This document shows, piece by piece, positions 51,699-60,554 of a DNA stretch of 64,000 nt (positions are counted from its first letter, which is position 1; every line of letters starts with the position of its first letter). A model generated the notes under the pieces. It did not search any database. It was given only the letters and a program-made list of their open reading frames with translations, and was not told the DNA's origin. The translations under genes were made by a program, and so were the position numbers. The stretch is from Williamwhitmania taraxaci (GTDB lineage: Bacteria > Bacteroidota > Bacteroidia > Bacteroidales > Williamwhitmaniaceae): the NCBI RefSeq assembly GCF_900096565.1, contig NZ_FMYP01000005.1:32949-96948 (forward strand), written 5' to 3'.

Positions 51699-54476
51699 AT
51701 GAAAAAGAAGATATTTCTGCTTGATGCTTATGCCTTAATATACCGATCACATTACGCTTTTATTAATCGGCCAATTACCAATTCAAAAGGGCAGATTACC
51801 TCCGCTGTTTTTGGTTTTGTGAAAACGCTACAAGAGCTTATCAAAGCCGAAAAACCTACACACCTAGCTGTAGCCTTTGATCCAGCTGGGTTAACTTTTC
51901 GATCCGACATCTATCCACCATACAAGGCACAAAGGCCAGCGACCCCTGAGGATATTAAGTGGGCTGTTCCCGTTATTAAAAGCATTCTTAAGGCCTATAA
52001 TATTCCAGTAGTTCAAGTTTCGGGATTTGAAGCTGATGATGTAATAGGAACTTTAGCTAAGCGATTTGCAGATAATGACGCTGAAGTTTTTATGTATACT
52101 CCTGATAAGGATTATATTCAGTTGGTTTCGGATAATATATACCTTTATAAACCAAAAAAATCAGGGAATGAAGCGGAGGTTTTGGGGGTAACTGAGGTGT
52201 GTGAACAGTTTGGGTTAAGCTCTCCCATTAAATTTATTGATATTTTAGCTCTTTGGGGGGATGTTTCTGATAACATTCCTGGTGCCAAGGGTATTGGCGA
52301 AAAAACTGCGACCAAACTCATTGCTGAATTTGGTAGTGCTGAGGAGGTTATTGCTAATGCCGGTACGTTAAAGGGAAAAATTCAAGATATCGTAACGAGC
52401 CATGCCGATTCTATCCTTCTTTCAAAGACACTTGCTACGATAGATCTGAATGTTCCCATTGCACTCGAACTGGATTCCCTGGTTTTACAGCCAGCAAACA
52501 ATCAAGAGTTAATCATGCTTTTTGAAGAGTTGGAGTTCCGTTCGATGCTTAAGGATTTAAGCCAAACACCAGTTCCGAAACTAGTACCTGCTGGAGTGCC
52601 AACCCAAGGCGATCTGTTCGATACGGGTTTATTTGCGTCCACAAGTTCCTATAAAACCATAGCCGATTTTTCTAAGAAATATCAACTTGTCGACAACGAA
52701 AATAATTTGATGTTGTTTTTGGATAAGTTAAAGTATGTAAATGCTTTTTGTTTCGATACCGAAACAACAAGTTTAGATGTTTTTAACTGTTCGCTGGTCG
52801 GCATTGCTTTTAGCTGGGAGGTAAATCATGGATACTTCGTTTATTTGCCCAAAGAATCGGTTGTCCGAGAGCGGTGGATGAAGGAACTCTCACTGTTTTT
52901 AACTTCTCCAAAAATCCTAAAAATTGGACAGAACCTAAAGTTTGATATAATGGTTCTGGCTCAAAATGGAATATCGGTGGCGGGACCGCTATTTGATACC
53001 ATGATTGCTCACTACCTTCTCGATCCAGAATCGAGGCATGGAATGGATTTGCTTAGCGAGCGCTATTTGAACTATAAGCCAATTGGTATTACCGACTTGA
53101 TTGGGAGTAAAGGTGTTTCTCAACTAAATATGAGCCAAGTATCTCCAGAGCGTGTTTCGGAGTATGCCTGTGAAGATGCAGATGTTACTTGGCAGCTCTA
53201 TGAAATATTTAAAAGAGAAATAGAGGATAAGCAGTTGACTAAACTGTTTTACGATATTGAACTGCCCTTAGTGAGTGTTCTTGCCGAAATGGAGATGGCT
53301 GGTGTTCGCGTCGATATTTCTTCTTTAGAGGCTTATGGTATTGTTCTTAATGGACAACTTATTGATCTCGATAATGACATTAAAAGGCTTGCGGGTTTGC
53401 CCGACCTAAATATTAGTTCTCCGAAGCAGCTTGGATACGTTTTGTTCGATATTCTCAAGCTTGGCGACGGTTCCGATTCTGTTAAAAAGACAAAGAGTAA
53501 GCAGTATTCTACCAGCGAGGAAGTTCTTCAAAAGATGATTGGGCAGCATGAAATTGTCGGAAAAATTTTGGATTTTCGATCGCTTAAAAAATTGCTCTCG
53601 TCTTACATTGAGTCTATTCCGCAACTTATAAACAGCAAAACAGGTTTAATTCACAGTAATTTTAATCAGGCAGTAACCTCTACGGGCAGGTTGAGTTCAA
53701 ATAATCCCAACCTTCAAAATATACCAGTTAGGGGAGAACGGGGTCGGGAAATACGCAAGGCGTTTATTCCGATAAACACTGAAAGTGTTCTGCTTTCCGC
53801 GGATTATTCTCAAATTGAACTGCGAATAATGGCCCATCTTTCCGGTGACCAAGGACTCATTGATGCATTTATTGCAGGGGAGGACATTCATACCGCGACT
53901 GCTGCTAAGATTTTTGGAATGCCGCTAAGTGAAGTTACACGCGATATGAGGTCGAAAGCAAAGACAGCAAACTTTGGTATTATCTATGGCATATCTTCTT
54001 TTGGGCTAAGCCAACGTCTAAATATTGGTCGGGCGGAGGCCAAGGCACTTATAGACGGGTACTTTAACTCGTATCCTGGTGTAAAGAGTTATATGGAAAA
54101 CGTAGTTGCCAAGGCTAGAGAGACTGGCTTTGTGGACACTATTTTTGGTAGGAGGCGGTATCTGCCTGGAATTGGTTCCAACAACCAAATGATGCGAGGG
54201 TTGGCTGAACGAAATGCAATTAACGCCCCCATTCAGGGTTCGGCTGCAGATATTATAAAAATTGCAATGATTGCCATCCAGAAGGAAATTAAAGGATCGG
54301 ATTTAGTGAGCAAAATGATTATGCAGGTTCACGATGAGTTGGTTTTTAATGTCCTCGAATCGGAGCTGGACGTGGTTCGACCGATGGTAACTTCCTGCAT
54401 GCAGGATGCTGTTGCCCTTTCCGTTCCGCTGATTGTAGAGTCTGGAATAGGGAACACATGGCTCGATGCACATTAA
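51699..54476 (+). CDS. polA: DNA polymerase I
   Basis: A 925-residue three-domain DNA polymerase I. The 5'-3' exonuclease/flap domain is at about 1-290. The 3'-5' exonuclease (about 325-520) has the active-site D-x-E at Asp353 and Glu355, so proofreading looks intact. The family A polymerase domain (about 560-925) has D-Y-S-Q-I-E at 702-707, the R-x3-K-x3-F-G-I-I-Y-G O-helix and V-H-D-E-L. It removes Okazaki primers and fills repair gaps. It follows queD by 18 bases. Confidence 0.96.
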   Translation: MKKKIFLLDAYALIYRSHYAFINRPITNSKGQITSAVFGFVKTLQELIKAEKPTHLAVAFDPAGLTFRSDIYPPYKAQRPATPEDIKWAVPVIKSILKAYNIPVVQVSGFEADDVIGTLAKRFADNDAEVFMYTPDKDYIQLVSDNIYLYKPKKSGNEAEVLGVTEVCEQFGLSSPIKFIDILALWGDVSDNIPGAKGIGEKTATKLIAEFGSAEEVIANAGTLKGKIQDIVTSHADSILLSKTLATIDLNVPIALELDSLVLQPANNQELIMLFEELEFRSMLKDLSQTPVPKLVPAGVPTQGDLFDTGLFASTSSYKTIADFSKKYQLVDNENNLMLFLDKLKYVNAFCFDTETTSLDVFNCSLVGIAFSWEVNHGYFVYLPKESVVRERWMKELSLFLTSPKILKIGQNLKFDIMVLAQNGISVAGPLFDTMIAHYLLDPESRHGMDLLSERYLNYKPIGITDLIGSKGVSQLNMSQVSPERVSEYACEDADVTWQLYEIFKREIEDKQLTKLFYDIELPLVSVLAEMEMAGVRVDISSLEAYGIVLNGQLIDLDNDIKRLAGLPDLNISSPKQLGYVLFDILKLGDGSDSVKKTKSKQYSTSEEVLQKMIGQHEIVGKILDFRSLKKLLSSYIESIPQLINSKTGLIHSNFNQAVTSTGRLSSNNPNLQNIPVRGERGREIRKAFIPINTESVLLSADYSQIELRIMAHLSGDQGLIDAFIAGEDIHTATAAKIFGMPLSEVTRDMRSKAKTANFGIIYGISSFGLSQRLNIGRAEAKALIDGYFNSYPGVKSYMENVVAKARETGFVDTIFGRRRYLPGIGSNNQMMRGLAERNAINAPIQGSAADIIKIAMIAIQKEIKGSDLVSKMIMQVHDELVFNVLESELDVVRPMVTSCMQDAVALSVPLIVESGIGNTWLDAH

Positions 54477-54625
54477 AATAGTTTTAATTGATCCTAAATG
54501 ATACCCATATCGGTGATGTAAGCAAAAAAATATTTATAATTGCAAAAGGGAATAATCTCTCCCGAACTTTTTTGGTTTTTTAATTAGTACTAACTTAAAC
54601 CTGGTTGAACCTAATAGGTGCCAAA

Positions 54626-54940
54626 ATGAAAGCGCAGAAGGACCTTAAAACAGAGAACAACTCAACTTCGATTGAATCTGATGAGTTGATGAGGCGAAAG
54701 CTTAAACCTGAGAAGAAAGAGAAAAATCAAAAACGCTCGATTTTTTCTGAAATAGAAGAGTTAGACGACCCTGAACTTACGTACAAACCGGAAGATGATT
54801 CTTTAGAGGATTATTTAGACGACGATGACGATGATTATGATGACGAAGGGGATTATGATGACGAAGGGGATGATGAGGATGATGATGACGGCGAAGATGA
54901 TGATGACGACGATGATTTAGACGATCATCCGAAACGTTAA
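54626..54940 (+). CDS. Small Asp/Glu-rich acidic protein
   Basis: A 104-residue protein in two parts: a basic, Lys-rich first half with a coiled-coil-like stretch, and a last 45 residues made almost only of Asp, Glu, Gly and Tyr in imperfect repeats of D-Y-D-D-E-G-D. There is no signal peptide. I know of no domain. Such low-complexity tails occur in proteins that bind histone-like or ribosomal basic partners or calcium. I chose the ATG at 54626 over a TTG at 54605. It stands alone 149 bases after polA and ends at a good terminator, which supports it as a real gene. Confidence 0.65.
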   Translation: MKAQKDLKTENNSTSIESDELMRRKLKPEKKEKNQKRSIFSEIEELDDPELTYKPEDDSLEDYLDDDDDDYDDEGDYDDEGDDEDDDDGEDDDDDDDLDDHPKR

Positions 54941-54967
54941 AATACTGGATATCAGAAATACTATACT

Positions 54968-54993
54968 AAGGGCGCTAATTGGCGCCCTTTTTT
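54968..54993 (+). terminator. Terminator after acidic protein
   Basis: AAGGGCGC (54968-54975), six-base loop, GCGCCCTT (54982-54989), T-run. Confidence 0.88.
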
Positions 54994-55061
54994 ATTTTTC
55001 TTTCAGTTTTTTTTAATACTCCATTTTTTTATTAGCTTTCAGCGATGTGATCTCTACTACC

Positions 55062-57617
55062 ATGAAACTCTTTCGTTGTTTTTTTGTAGGTTTTGTTTTT
55101 TATTTTGGATGTGCATGGAGCATTCAAGGAAAAGAGTTGTCGGTCAGCGATAGTGCTCCAGATACGGTTAAGGCGATCTACCAAAAGCTAACAGGAAAGC
55201 CTCGATTGCTACAATTATTGGAGTTAAGTAAACAAACACTCCAGAATAACCCACGTCTTAGCAAGCAGCTATCATCTCAAGCTATCTCTTTAGCCTTGGA
55301 GTTGGGTGCCAAAGAAGAACAGGGGTATGCTAACTTATACTTCGGAAATGCCTCTTTTTTTCTGGGTGATTATTTTAATGCTCAAGAATCGTTGAGCCGA
55401 AGCCTGTCTATTGCTCAAGGTCTCGGGAATCAAAGACTTTTGGTTGATGTCTACGATGCTTTTGGGACGGTTTACACTTCCACTGGTGATTTTCAGAAGG
55501 CATTGAAATACTTCAAGTCTGCCTTTCAAATTATTTTGCAAATTGACTTTCCCGAAGAGCGTTCCTCTATTATTCGAAAAATCGGGAATATCTATTTCCA
55601 GTTTGGGGATAACCAAAAGGCACTTGATTTTTATCTTGTTGCTCTTGAAACGAGCCGAAAGGGTAACGACCAAGAAGGAGTAAGCATGGCTTATAACAAT
55701 ATTGGGAGGATATTTACTGAGCAAGGAAAATATACAGAAGCCCTTGATTACTTCGACAAAGCCCTAAAAATCAAAAAACATGTTGGCTCCGAGATTTCCA
55801 TTTCTAATACGCTACTTAATATTGGCCGAACCTATGAGAAGATGGCGAAATTTGGACTCGCCGAAAAATATTATCTAGAGGTACTTAAAACAAGGTCCCG
55901 GTTGGAGAACCCCGAAGGAGTCGCTAGCGCTCAGCAGTATTTATCGAGGGTTTATTTACAGTCGGCGAGAGCTCCTTTAGGCGAGAGGCTCCTTAAAAAA
56001 TCAATACACTTAGCCGATTCTTTCGGTTTAGATGGCTTAAAAGTAAGTGGTTATCAACAGCTGGCCGAATATTATACTCGAAGTAACCGATATAAGGAAG
56101 CTTTAGATGCATTATTAAGCTACAATAAGGCCAAGGACAGTGTTTATAGCAATGAGAAGCGGCGATTCTTGGTTGAGGTCGATTCACGATATAAGTTTGA
56201 GTCATCCGAGTATCGTATTAAAATGCTCTCGAAGGAAGCTGCTTTAAAGGCAAGTGAATTAAAGGAAGCAAGATGGGTCGGGTACTTCTGGGCCATTCTT
56301 TTCTTATGTTTTGTTTTGGTTTCATATTTGCTTTTCCATAACTATCAGTTGAAAAGCAGCATTAATAAAAAGTTGGTATTAGAGATTGAAGAACGCAAAA
56401 AGGCCCAGCTCGAATTAGTGAGATACCAAATAGACCTTGAGCGCATTGTCGACGACAGAACAGCCCAACTTAAGGAAGCCAAGGATTGTGCCGAGCAGTC
56501 GGATAGGCTAAAATCTTCTTTTCTGGCTAATATTTCACACGAGGTAAGAACTCCTATGAATGCAATTGTAGGTTTTACATCATTTTTACTTGAACCTTCA
56601 TTAGATAAAAAGAGCCAAACGGAAGCTCTCAGCCAGATTAAAGTAAACGGCGATATACTGCTATCGCTTTTAAACGACATTCTCGATATTTCTCTCATTG
56701 AAGTTGATCAACTAAAAATTGTTAACGGATATTTTAACATCGAACGATCCATTGAAGAGGTGGTGAGTCAGAAACAGTCTATTTCATCCCAATGGTTAAA
56801 GCCTGGCGTAGAATTGAAGTTTACTCCGGACACTCAGTTCGAGGGTATGCTCTTTGCCGACGAATCTAGGTTTCGGCAGATTCTTGGGAATTTATTGAGC
56901 AATGCTCTTAAATTTACCGACCAAGGGTATATTGAGATTGGCTATCGTGTAGAGCAATTGATGGTTGTGTTTTTTGTAAGGGATACTGGCATTGGTGTTC
57001 CCCGTGGGAACCAAAGAGCAATATTCGATAGGTTTTCGAAGTTTAACGCCTCTGAGGATCGATTTTATTCCGGCACTGGTATTGGTCTTAGTTTGTGTAA
57101 GGACATTGTTGGCCTTATGGATGGTAATATTTGGGTAGATTCCACACCTGGGAATGGAAGTACATTTTACTTCTCACTTCCGTTTACTGAGGAAATGTCC
57201 GGTAGTTCGAAACAAATGAAAGGAGAAAAGAAAATGGGCGGTTTGGGTCTCGACTTTTCAGGAAAGACTATTTTGGTTGCCGAGGATGTTGAATCAAATT
57301 TTTTATTAGTTAACGCTTTGCTTAAGAGCAGCGGTGCGCGAATCCTTTGGGCAAAAGATGGTTTGGAGGCAATAGATTTTTCTGTCAAGGATGAGATTAA
57401 TCTCGTGCTAATGGATATACGGATGCCAAAGTTGGATGGAGTAGATGCAACAAAAAAAATAAAAGAGATGTTTCCAAATTTGCCAATTGTTATCCTCACT
57501 GCATTTAGTCATCAGGAAGAGATGAATCGATGCTACGATGCCGGTTGTTCTGCTTACCTGTTAAAGCCAATAAAAAAGGCCGAGTTGTACTCAGTTGTTG
57601 CCCGGCTGCTTTTGTAG
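55062..57617 (+). CDS. TPR hybrid sensor kinase with receiver
   Basis: An 851-residue hybrid kinase. It has a signal peptide (about 1-25), six to eight TPRs (about 60-370), a coiled coil, a TM helix at about 405-426, HisKA with His493 in S-H-E-V-R-T-P, an ATPase domain (N-L-L-S-N-A-L-K-F-T, D-T-G-I-G-V-P, G-T-G-I-G-L-S-L) and a C-terminal receiver with Asp785 in L-M-D-I-R-M-P. The exported TPR/TM plan is the same as that of the two TPR phosphatases in the window, with kinase output in place of PP2C. No DNA-binding output is attached or adjacent. I chose the ATG at 55062, five codons inside a GTG-started frame, because the signal peptide begins there. Confidence 0.9.
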   Translation: MKLFRCFFVGFVFYFGCAWSIQGKELSVSDSAPDTVKAIYQKLTGKPRLLQLLELSKQTLQNNPRLSKQLSSQAISLALELGAKEEQGYANLYFGNASFFLGDYFNAQESLSRSLSIAQGLGNQRLLVDVYDAFGTVYTSTGDFQKALKYFKSAFQIILQIDFPEERSSIIRKIGNIYFQFGDNQKALDFYLVALETSRKGNDQEGVSMAYNNIGRIFTEQGKYTEALDYFDKALKIKKHVGSEISISNTLLNIGRTYEKMAKFGLAEKYYLEVLKTRSRLENPEGVASAQQYLSRVYLQSARAPLGERLLKKSIHLADSFGLDGLKVSGYQQLAEYYTRSNRYKEALDALLSYNKAKDSVYSNEKRRFLVEVDSRYKFESSEYRIKMLSKEAALKASELKEARWVGYFWAILFLCFVLVSYLLFHNYQLKSSINKKLVLEIEERKKAQLELVRYQIDLERIVDDRTAQLKEAKDCAEQSDRLKSSFLANISHEVRTPMNAIVGFTSFLLEPSLDKKSQTEALSQIKVNGDILLSLLNDILDISLIEVDQLKIVNGYFNIERSIEEVVSQKQSISSQWLKPGVELKFTPDTQFEGMLFADESRFRQILGNLLSNALKFTDQGYIEIGYRVEQLMVVFFVRDTGIGVPRGNQRAIFDRFSKFNASEDRFYSGTGIGLSLCKDIVGLMDGNIWVDSTPGNGSTFYFSLPFTEEMSGSSKQMKGEKKMGGLGLDFSGKTILVAEDVESNFLLVNALLKSSGARILWAKDGLEAIDFSVKDEINLVLMDIRMPKLDGVDATKKIKEMFPNLPIVILTAFSHQEEMNRCYDAGCSAYLLKPIKKAELYSVVARLLL

Positions 57618-57671
57618 TCTAAATCGACTTGTTTTTGACCTTTAATGCGACCATGCGTTGCCGAAGCCAAA

Positions 57672-57702
57672 TAAAAAAGCCGATCGACAACGATCGGCTT
57701 TG
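57672..57702 (-). terminator. Terminator after fabH (minus strand)
   Basis: AAGCCGATCG (57677-57686), ACAA loop, CGATCGGCTT (57691-57700). The A-run at 57673-57678 becomes a U-run on the minus strand, so it acts on the fabH operon whose stop is at 57720. Confidence 0.88.
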
Positions 57703-57719
57703 TCTATAAGTTTTTTGTG

Positions 57720-58727
57720 TTACTCTACTTTACTTCCGTCGTAGGCCCACTTCAAGTAAGCTGCACCCCAAGTGAATCCGGCACCAAAGGTCGCCAAAAT
57801 CAGGTTGTCGCCTTTCTTAAGTTGTTTTTCCCACTCCCAAAGGCAGAGCGGTAGTGTTGCGGAGGTAGTATTTCCGTAGCGCTCAATGTTAATCATCACT
57901 TTTTCCTTAGGTAGGTCCATCCTTTTTGCGGTGGCTTCGATAATTCGCATGTTGGCTTGATGGGGCACTAGCCAGGCAAGTGTCTCGGGCGTCAGGTTGT
58001 GCTTTTCCATCATTGCGGCAGCGGTATCTGCCATATTTGATACGGCAGCTTTGAAAACGGCCTGTCCCTCTTGATAAATAAAATGCTGTCTGCTGGCCAC
58101 TGTCGCAGCACTTGCGGGATAGCATGATCCGCCTGCAGTTTGGTAGAGGTGTTTTCTTCCAGATCCATCTACCTGCATCATGGAGTCAATCATTCCAAGA
58201 CCTTCGGTCGAAGGTTCCAGCATTACTGCTCCTCCACCATCTCCAAATATTGGGCAAGTGGCGCGATCGGTATAGTCTGTAATGGACGACATTTTGTCGG
58301 CGCCTACAACAATTATTTTCTTGTGCGAGCCCGATTCAATAAACTTGGTGGCGGTTACTAGTGCATACAAAAAACTGGAGCATCCTGCATTAATATCATA
58401 ACCAAAGGCGTTTTTAATACCCACTTTATCGCAGATAATATTTGCCGTAGCCGGAAATTGCATGTCGGGAGTCACCGTTCCACATATTAACATGTCAATA
58501 TCATCGGGTGATGTATTGGTTTTCTTGAGAAGTTGGAGTACTGCTTTGGTTCCCATTTCTGAAGTTCCGTTGCCTTCTCCTTTAAGAATTCTTCTCTCCT
58601 TAATTCCTATTCTGGTCATAATCCACTCGTCGGTGGTATCAACCATATGGCTTATTTCTTCGTTGGTAAGTATGTATTCTGGTACATACCCCCCAATTCC
58701 TGTGATTGCTGCAGTAATTTTTGCCAT
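57720..58727 (-). CDS. fabH: 3-oxoacyl-ACP synthase III
   Basis: A 335-residue KASIII that starts fatty acid synthesis by condensing acyl-CoA with malonyl-ACP. The catalytic triad is Cys116 (N-A-G-C-S-S-F), His256 (V-P-H-Q-A-N) and Asn286 (G-N-T-T-S-A). The C-terminal G-A-G-F-T-W-G-A is standard. Its start overlaps the plsX stop by one base. It is the last gene of the yceD-rpmF-plsX-fabH operon, read right to left. Confidence 0.96.
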   Translation of the reverse strand: MAKITAAITGIGGYVPEYILTNEEISHMVDTTDEWIMTRIGIKERRILKGEGNGTSEMGTKAVLQLLKKTNTSPDDIDMLICGTVTPDMQFPATANIICDKVGIKNAFGYDINAGCSSFLYALVTATKFIESGSHKKIIVVGADKMSSITDYTDRATCPIFGDGGGAVMLEPSTEGLGMIDSMMQVDGSGRKHLYQTAGGSCYPASAATVASRQHFIYQEGQAVFKAAVSNMADTAAAMMEKHNLTPETLAWLVPHQANMRIIEATAKRMDLPKEKVMINIERYGNTTSATLPLCLWEWEKQLKKGDNLILATFGAGFTWGAAYLKWAYDGSKVE

Positions 58728-59668
58728 TAGCTCAAAGCCTCCTTAATTTTTACTACCAACCCGGCACTTATAACTTTTTGGGTTTGCAGAATCATGTTTT
58801 TGATGGCATTAGCATTGGATACTCCGTGACCTATAATTACAGGAGCATTCACCCCAAGTAGTGGGGTGCCGCCATAGTGCTCAAAGTTGAATCGTTCAAA
58901 AAATGTATCGGAGATGCCTCTTCGCTGAAGCAATGTATAGAATCCTTCAGCTTCTTTAAGAACAATATTTCCTGTGAAACCATCACATACCAATACATCT
59001 GCCGAATCTTCATCAAAGATACGATTTGCTTCTATATTTCCGATGAACCGGATACTCGTTGCCTCCTTAAGCATTTGGTGTGTGCTTTTCGCAACCAAAT
59101 TTCCCTTATCGGCTTCCTCTCCAATGTTTAAAAGACCTACGGTGGGAGACGTTACACCAAAAACTTCTTTGGCGTAAATGCTTCCAAGTAGGGCGTACTG
59201 GTAGAGCACGTCGGGACTAGCGTCGGGATTAAGACCGGAGTCTATTAATAGACCTGTTTTCGTTTCACTGATAGGTAGGAACGAAGCGATGCCTGGTCGT
59301 ATGATTCCGGGAATGGGCTTAATGGTGTACATTGCTCCAACAAGCATTGCGCCGGTACTTCCTGCGCTGGCAAAACCATCAAGGTCACCATTTGCCAGCA
59401 TGCCAAACCCGACCGCAAGGGACGAATCCGGCTTTTGCTGAAATGCTTTTGTTGGGTGATCACCCATGTTAATCACCTGAGTTGTTCCAACGATGTCGAA
59501 ATTGCTTGATGAAACTCCCTCTCGGAGAAGAATTTCATGGATTTGGCTTTCGTTGCCAATTAAGACAATTCTTACTTCGCTGTGAACTTCTCGATGGGCT
59601 TGAATCGCTCCTAAAACTGTGGCTTCAGGAGCAAAATCGCCACCCATGGCGTCAACACCAATTCTCAT
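58727..59668 (-). CDS. plsX: Acyl-ACP:phosphate acyltransferase PlsX
   Basis: A 313-residue soluble enzyme that makes acyl-phosphate from acyl-ACP for phospholipid synthesis. The N-terminal D-A-M-G-G-D-F-A-P and the internal F-A-S-A-G-S-T-G-A and C-D-G-F-T-G-N motifs are diagnostic. Length is slightly short of, but within, the family range. It lies 33 bases after rpmF and overlaps fabH by one base. Confidence 0.96.
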   Translation of the reverse strand: MRIGVDAMGGDFAPEATVLGAIQAHREVHSEVRIVLIGNESQIHEILLREGVSSSNFDIVGTTQVINMGDHPTKAFQQKPDSSLAVGFGMLANGDLDGFASAGSTGAMLVGAMYTIKPIPGIIRPGIASFLPISETKTGLLIDSGLNPDASPDVLYQYALLGSIYAKEVFGVTSPTVGLLNIGEEADKGNLVAKSTHQMLKEATSIRFIGNIEANRIFDEDSADVLVCDGFTGNIVLKEAEGFYTLLQRRGISDTFFERFNFEHYGGTPLLGVNAPVIIGHGVSNANAIKNMILQTQKVISAGLVVKIKEALS

Positions 59669-59701
59669 AGATTGCCAGTTATTAACAGGTCAATCGGGAG
59701 T

Positions 59702-59887
59702 TTAGGCTGTAACCTTTTTCTCGATAGCAAGTCTTCCTCTGTAGAATCCGCAATCTGGGCAAACTCTATGGTAAAGAACTGGTGAACCACAGTTGGAGCA
59801 AGTTGCAAGTGTTGGTGCAACTGCTTTGTAGTGTGTTCTGCGCTTATTTCTCCTCTGCTTGGAGATTTTGTGTTTTGGATGTGCCAT
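59702..59887 (-). CDS. rpmF: 50S ribosomal protein L32
   Basis: A 61-residue L32. The basic N terminus H-P-K-x-K-x-S-K-x-R-R-x-x-R-R is typical. The zinc-binding pair C-S-N-C and C-P-D-C marks the zinc-containing (C+) form. It lies 13 bases after yceD in the operon. Confidence 0.97.
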   Translation of the reverse strand: MAHPKHKISKQRRNKRRTHYKAVAPTLATCSNCGSPVLYHRVCPDCGFYRGRLAIEKKVTA

Positions 59888-59900
59888 GGTAAATCAATGT

Positions 59901-60452
59901 TTAGTTATCGCTTATGTTTGATTTCAGTTCATTCAACTTCTTTTTCCAATCATCTGCCCCTTCTGCTTTAGGCTCCTCTGTAACAGTAAACTGCTGAAGG
60001 CGTTTTAGCATGTCCGGATTGCATTGCGGCTTACCCTTTTTGTCGTTAGGATGTACGCGTCGGACAGGTAAACTTAAGCAGATCCAGTCGTAGAGCGGTT
60101 GCTTGATATCAAGTTCGCTTTCCGAGGGCAAGAGAAATACAAGGTCATCGTTTTCCGACTCGTTGTTTTCTCTCTCTGAAAATTTCACGTAGAGCGTTCC
60201 GTTGGCGTCGACCTTGGTGCTGAATGTTTCAAGACACCGATCGCAAATCACCTCTACTTCACCCAAAACGTGAACATCCAGTTTGATAAACGTTGAATTT
60301 TTTTCGAGTACAATGTTGGCTATAAGCGTGCCTTTGGTAATCTCTGATTCCTCAAAATCAGAAAAAAAACCGTCGGTAATCTCGAACTCCAACTCGTGCC
60401 TACCCGGCTTCAAACCCTTTATAGGGATTGAATAATCTGTTAGGTGACTCAC
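59901..60452 (-). CDS. yceD: YceD/DUF177 protein
   Basis: A 183-residue DUF177 protein. C-D-R-C-L-E near residues 77-82 and the downstream D-L-x-x-x-L-Y-x-W-I region followed by P-V-R-R-V-H are the family hallmarks. Bacterial YceD is linked to 23S rRNA accumulation and sits upstream of rpmF in many genomes. CAAAAGTA at 60476-60483 is a reverse-strand -7 match just upstream, likely the promoter of the four-gene operon. Confidence 0.9.
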   Translation of the reverse strand: MSHLTDYSIPIKGLKPGRHELEFEITDGFFSDFEESEITKGTLIANIVLEKNSTFIKLDVHVLGEVEVICDRCLETFSTKVDANGTLYVKFSERENNESENDDLVFLLPSESELDIKQPLYDWICLSLPVRRVHPNDKKGKPQCNPDMLKRLQQFTVTEEPKAEGADDWKKKLNELKSNISDN

Positions 60453-60475
60453 TTTTTTCTCAAAAAAATATCGTG

Positions 60476-60483
60476 CAAAAGTA
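60476..60483 (-). promoter_or_regulatory. -7 element upstream of yceD operon
   Basis: Reads TACTTTTG on the minus strand, matching TAnnTTTG, 24 bases before the yceD ATG. No TTG at the ideal spacing. Confidence 0.45.
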
Positions 60484-60554
60484 TAAATTAAAACCAGAAT
60501 AAAAAAATTATTCTATGTTTTGTAACTGTCAGACAAATAGGTGTGTTGCCCTAA

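Noticed and set aside
54834..54925. Simple-sequence repeat as a non-coding feature
   Set aside because: The GAT/GAC-rich repeat stays in frame as the tail of the acidic protein and is followed by a stop and terminator, so it is treated as coding.
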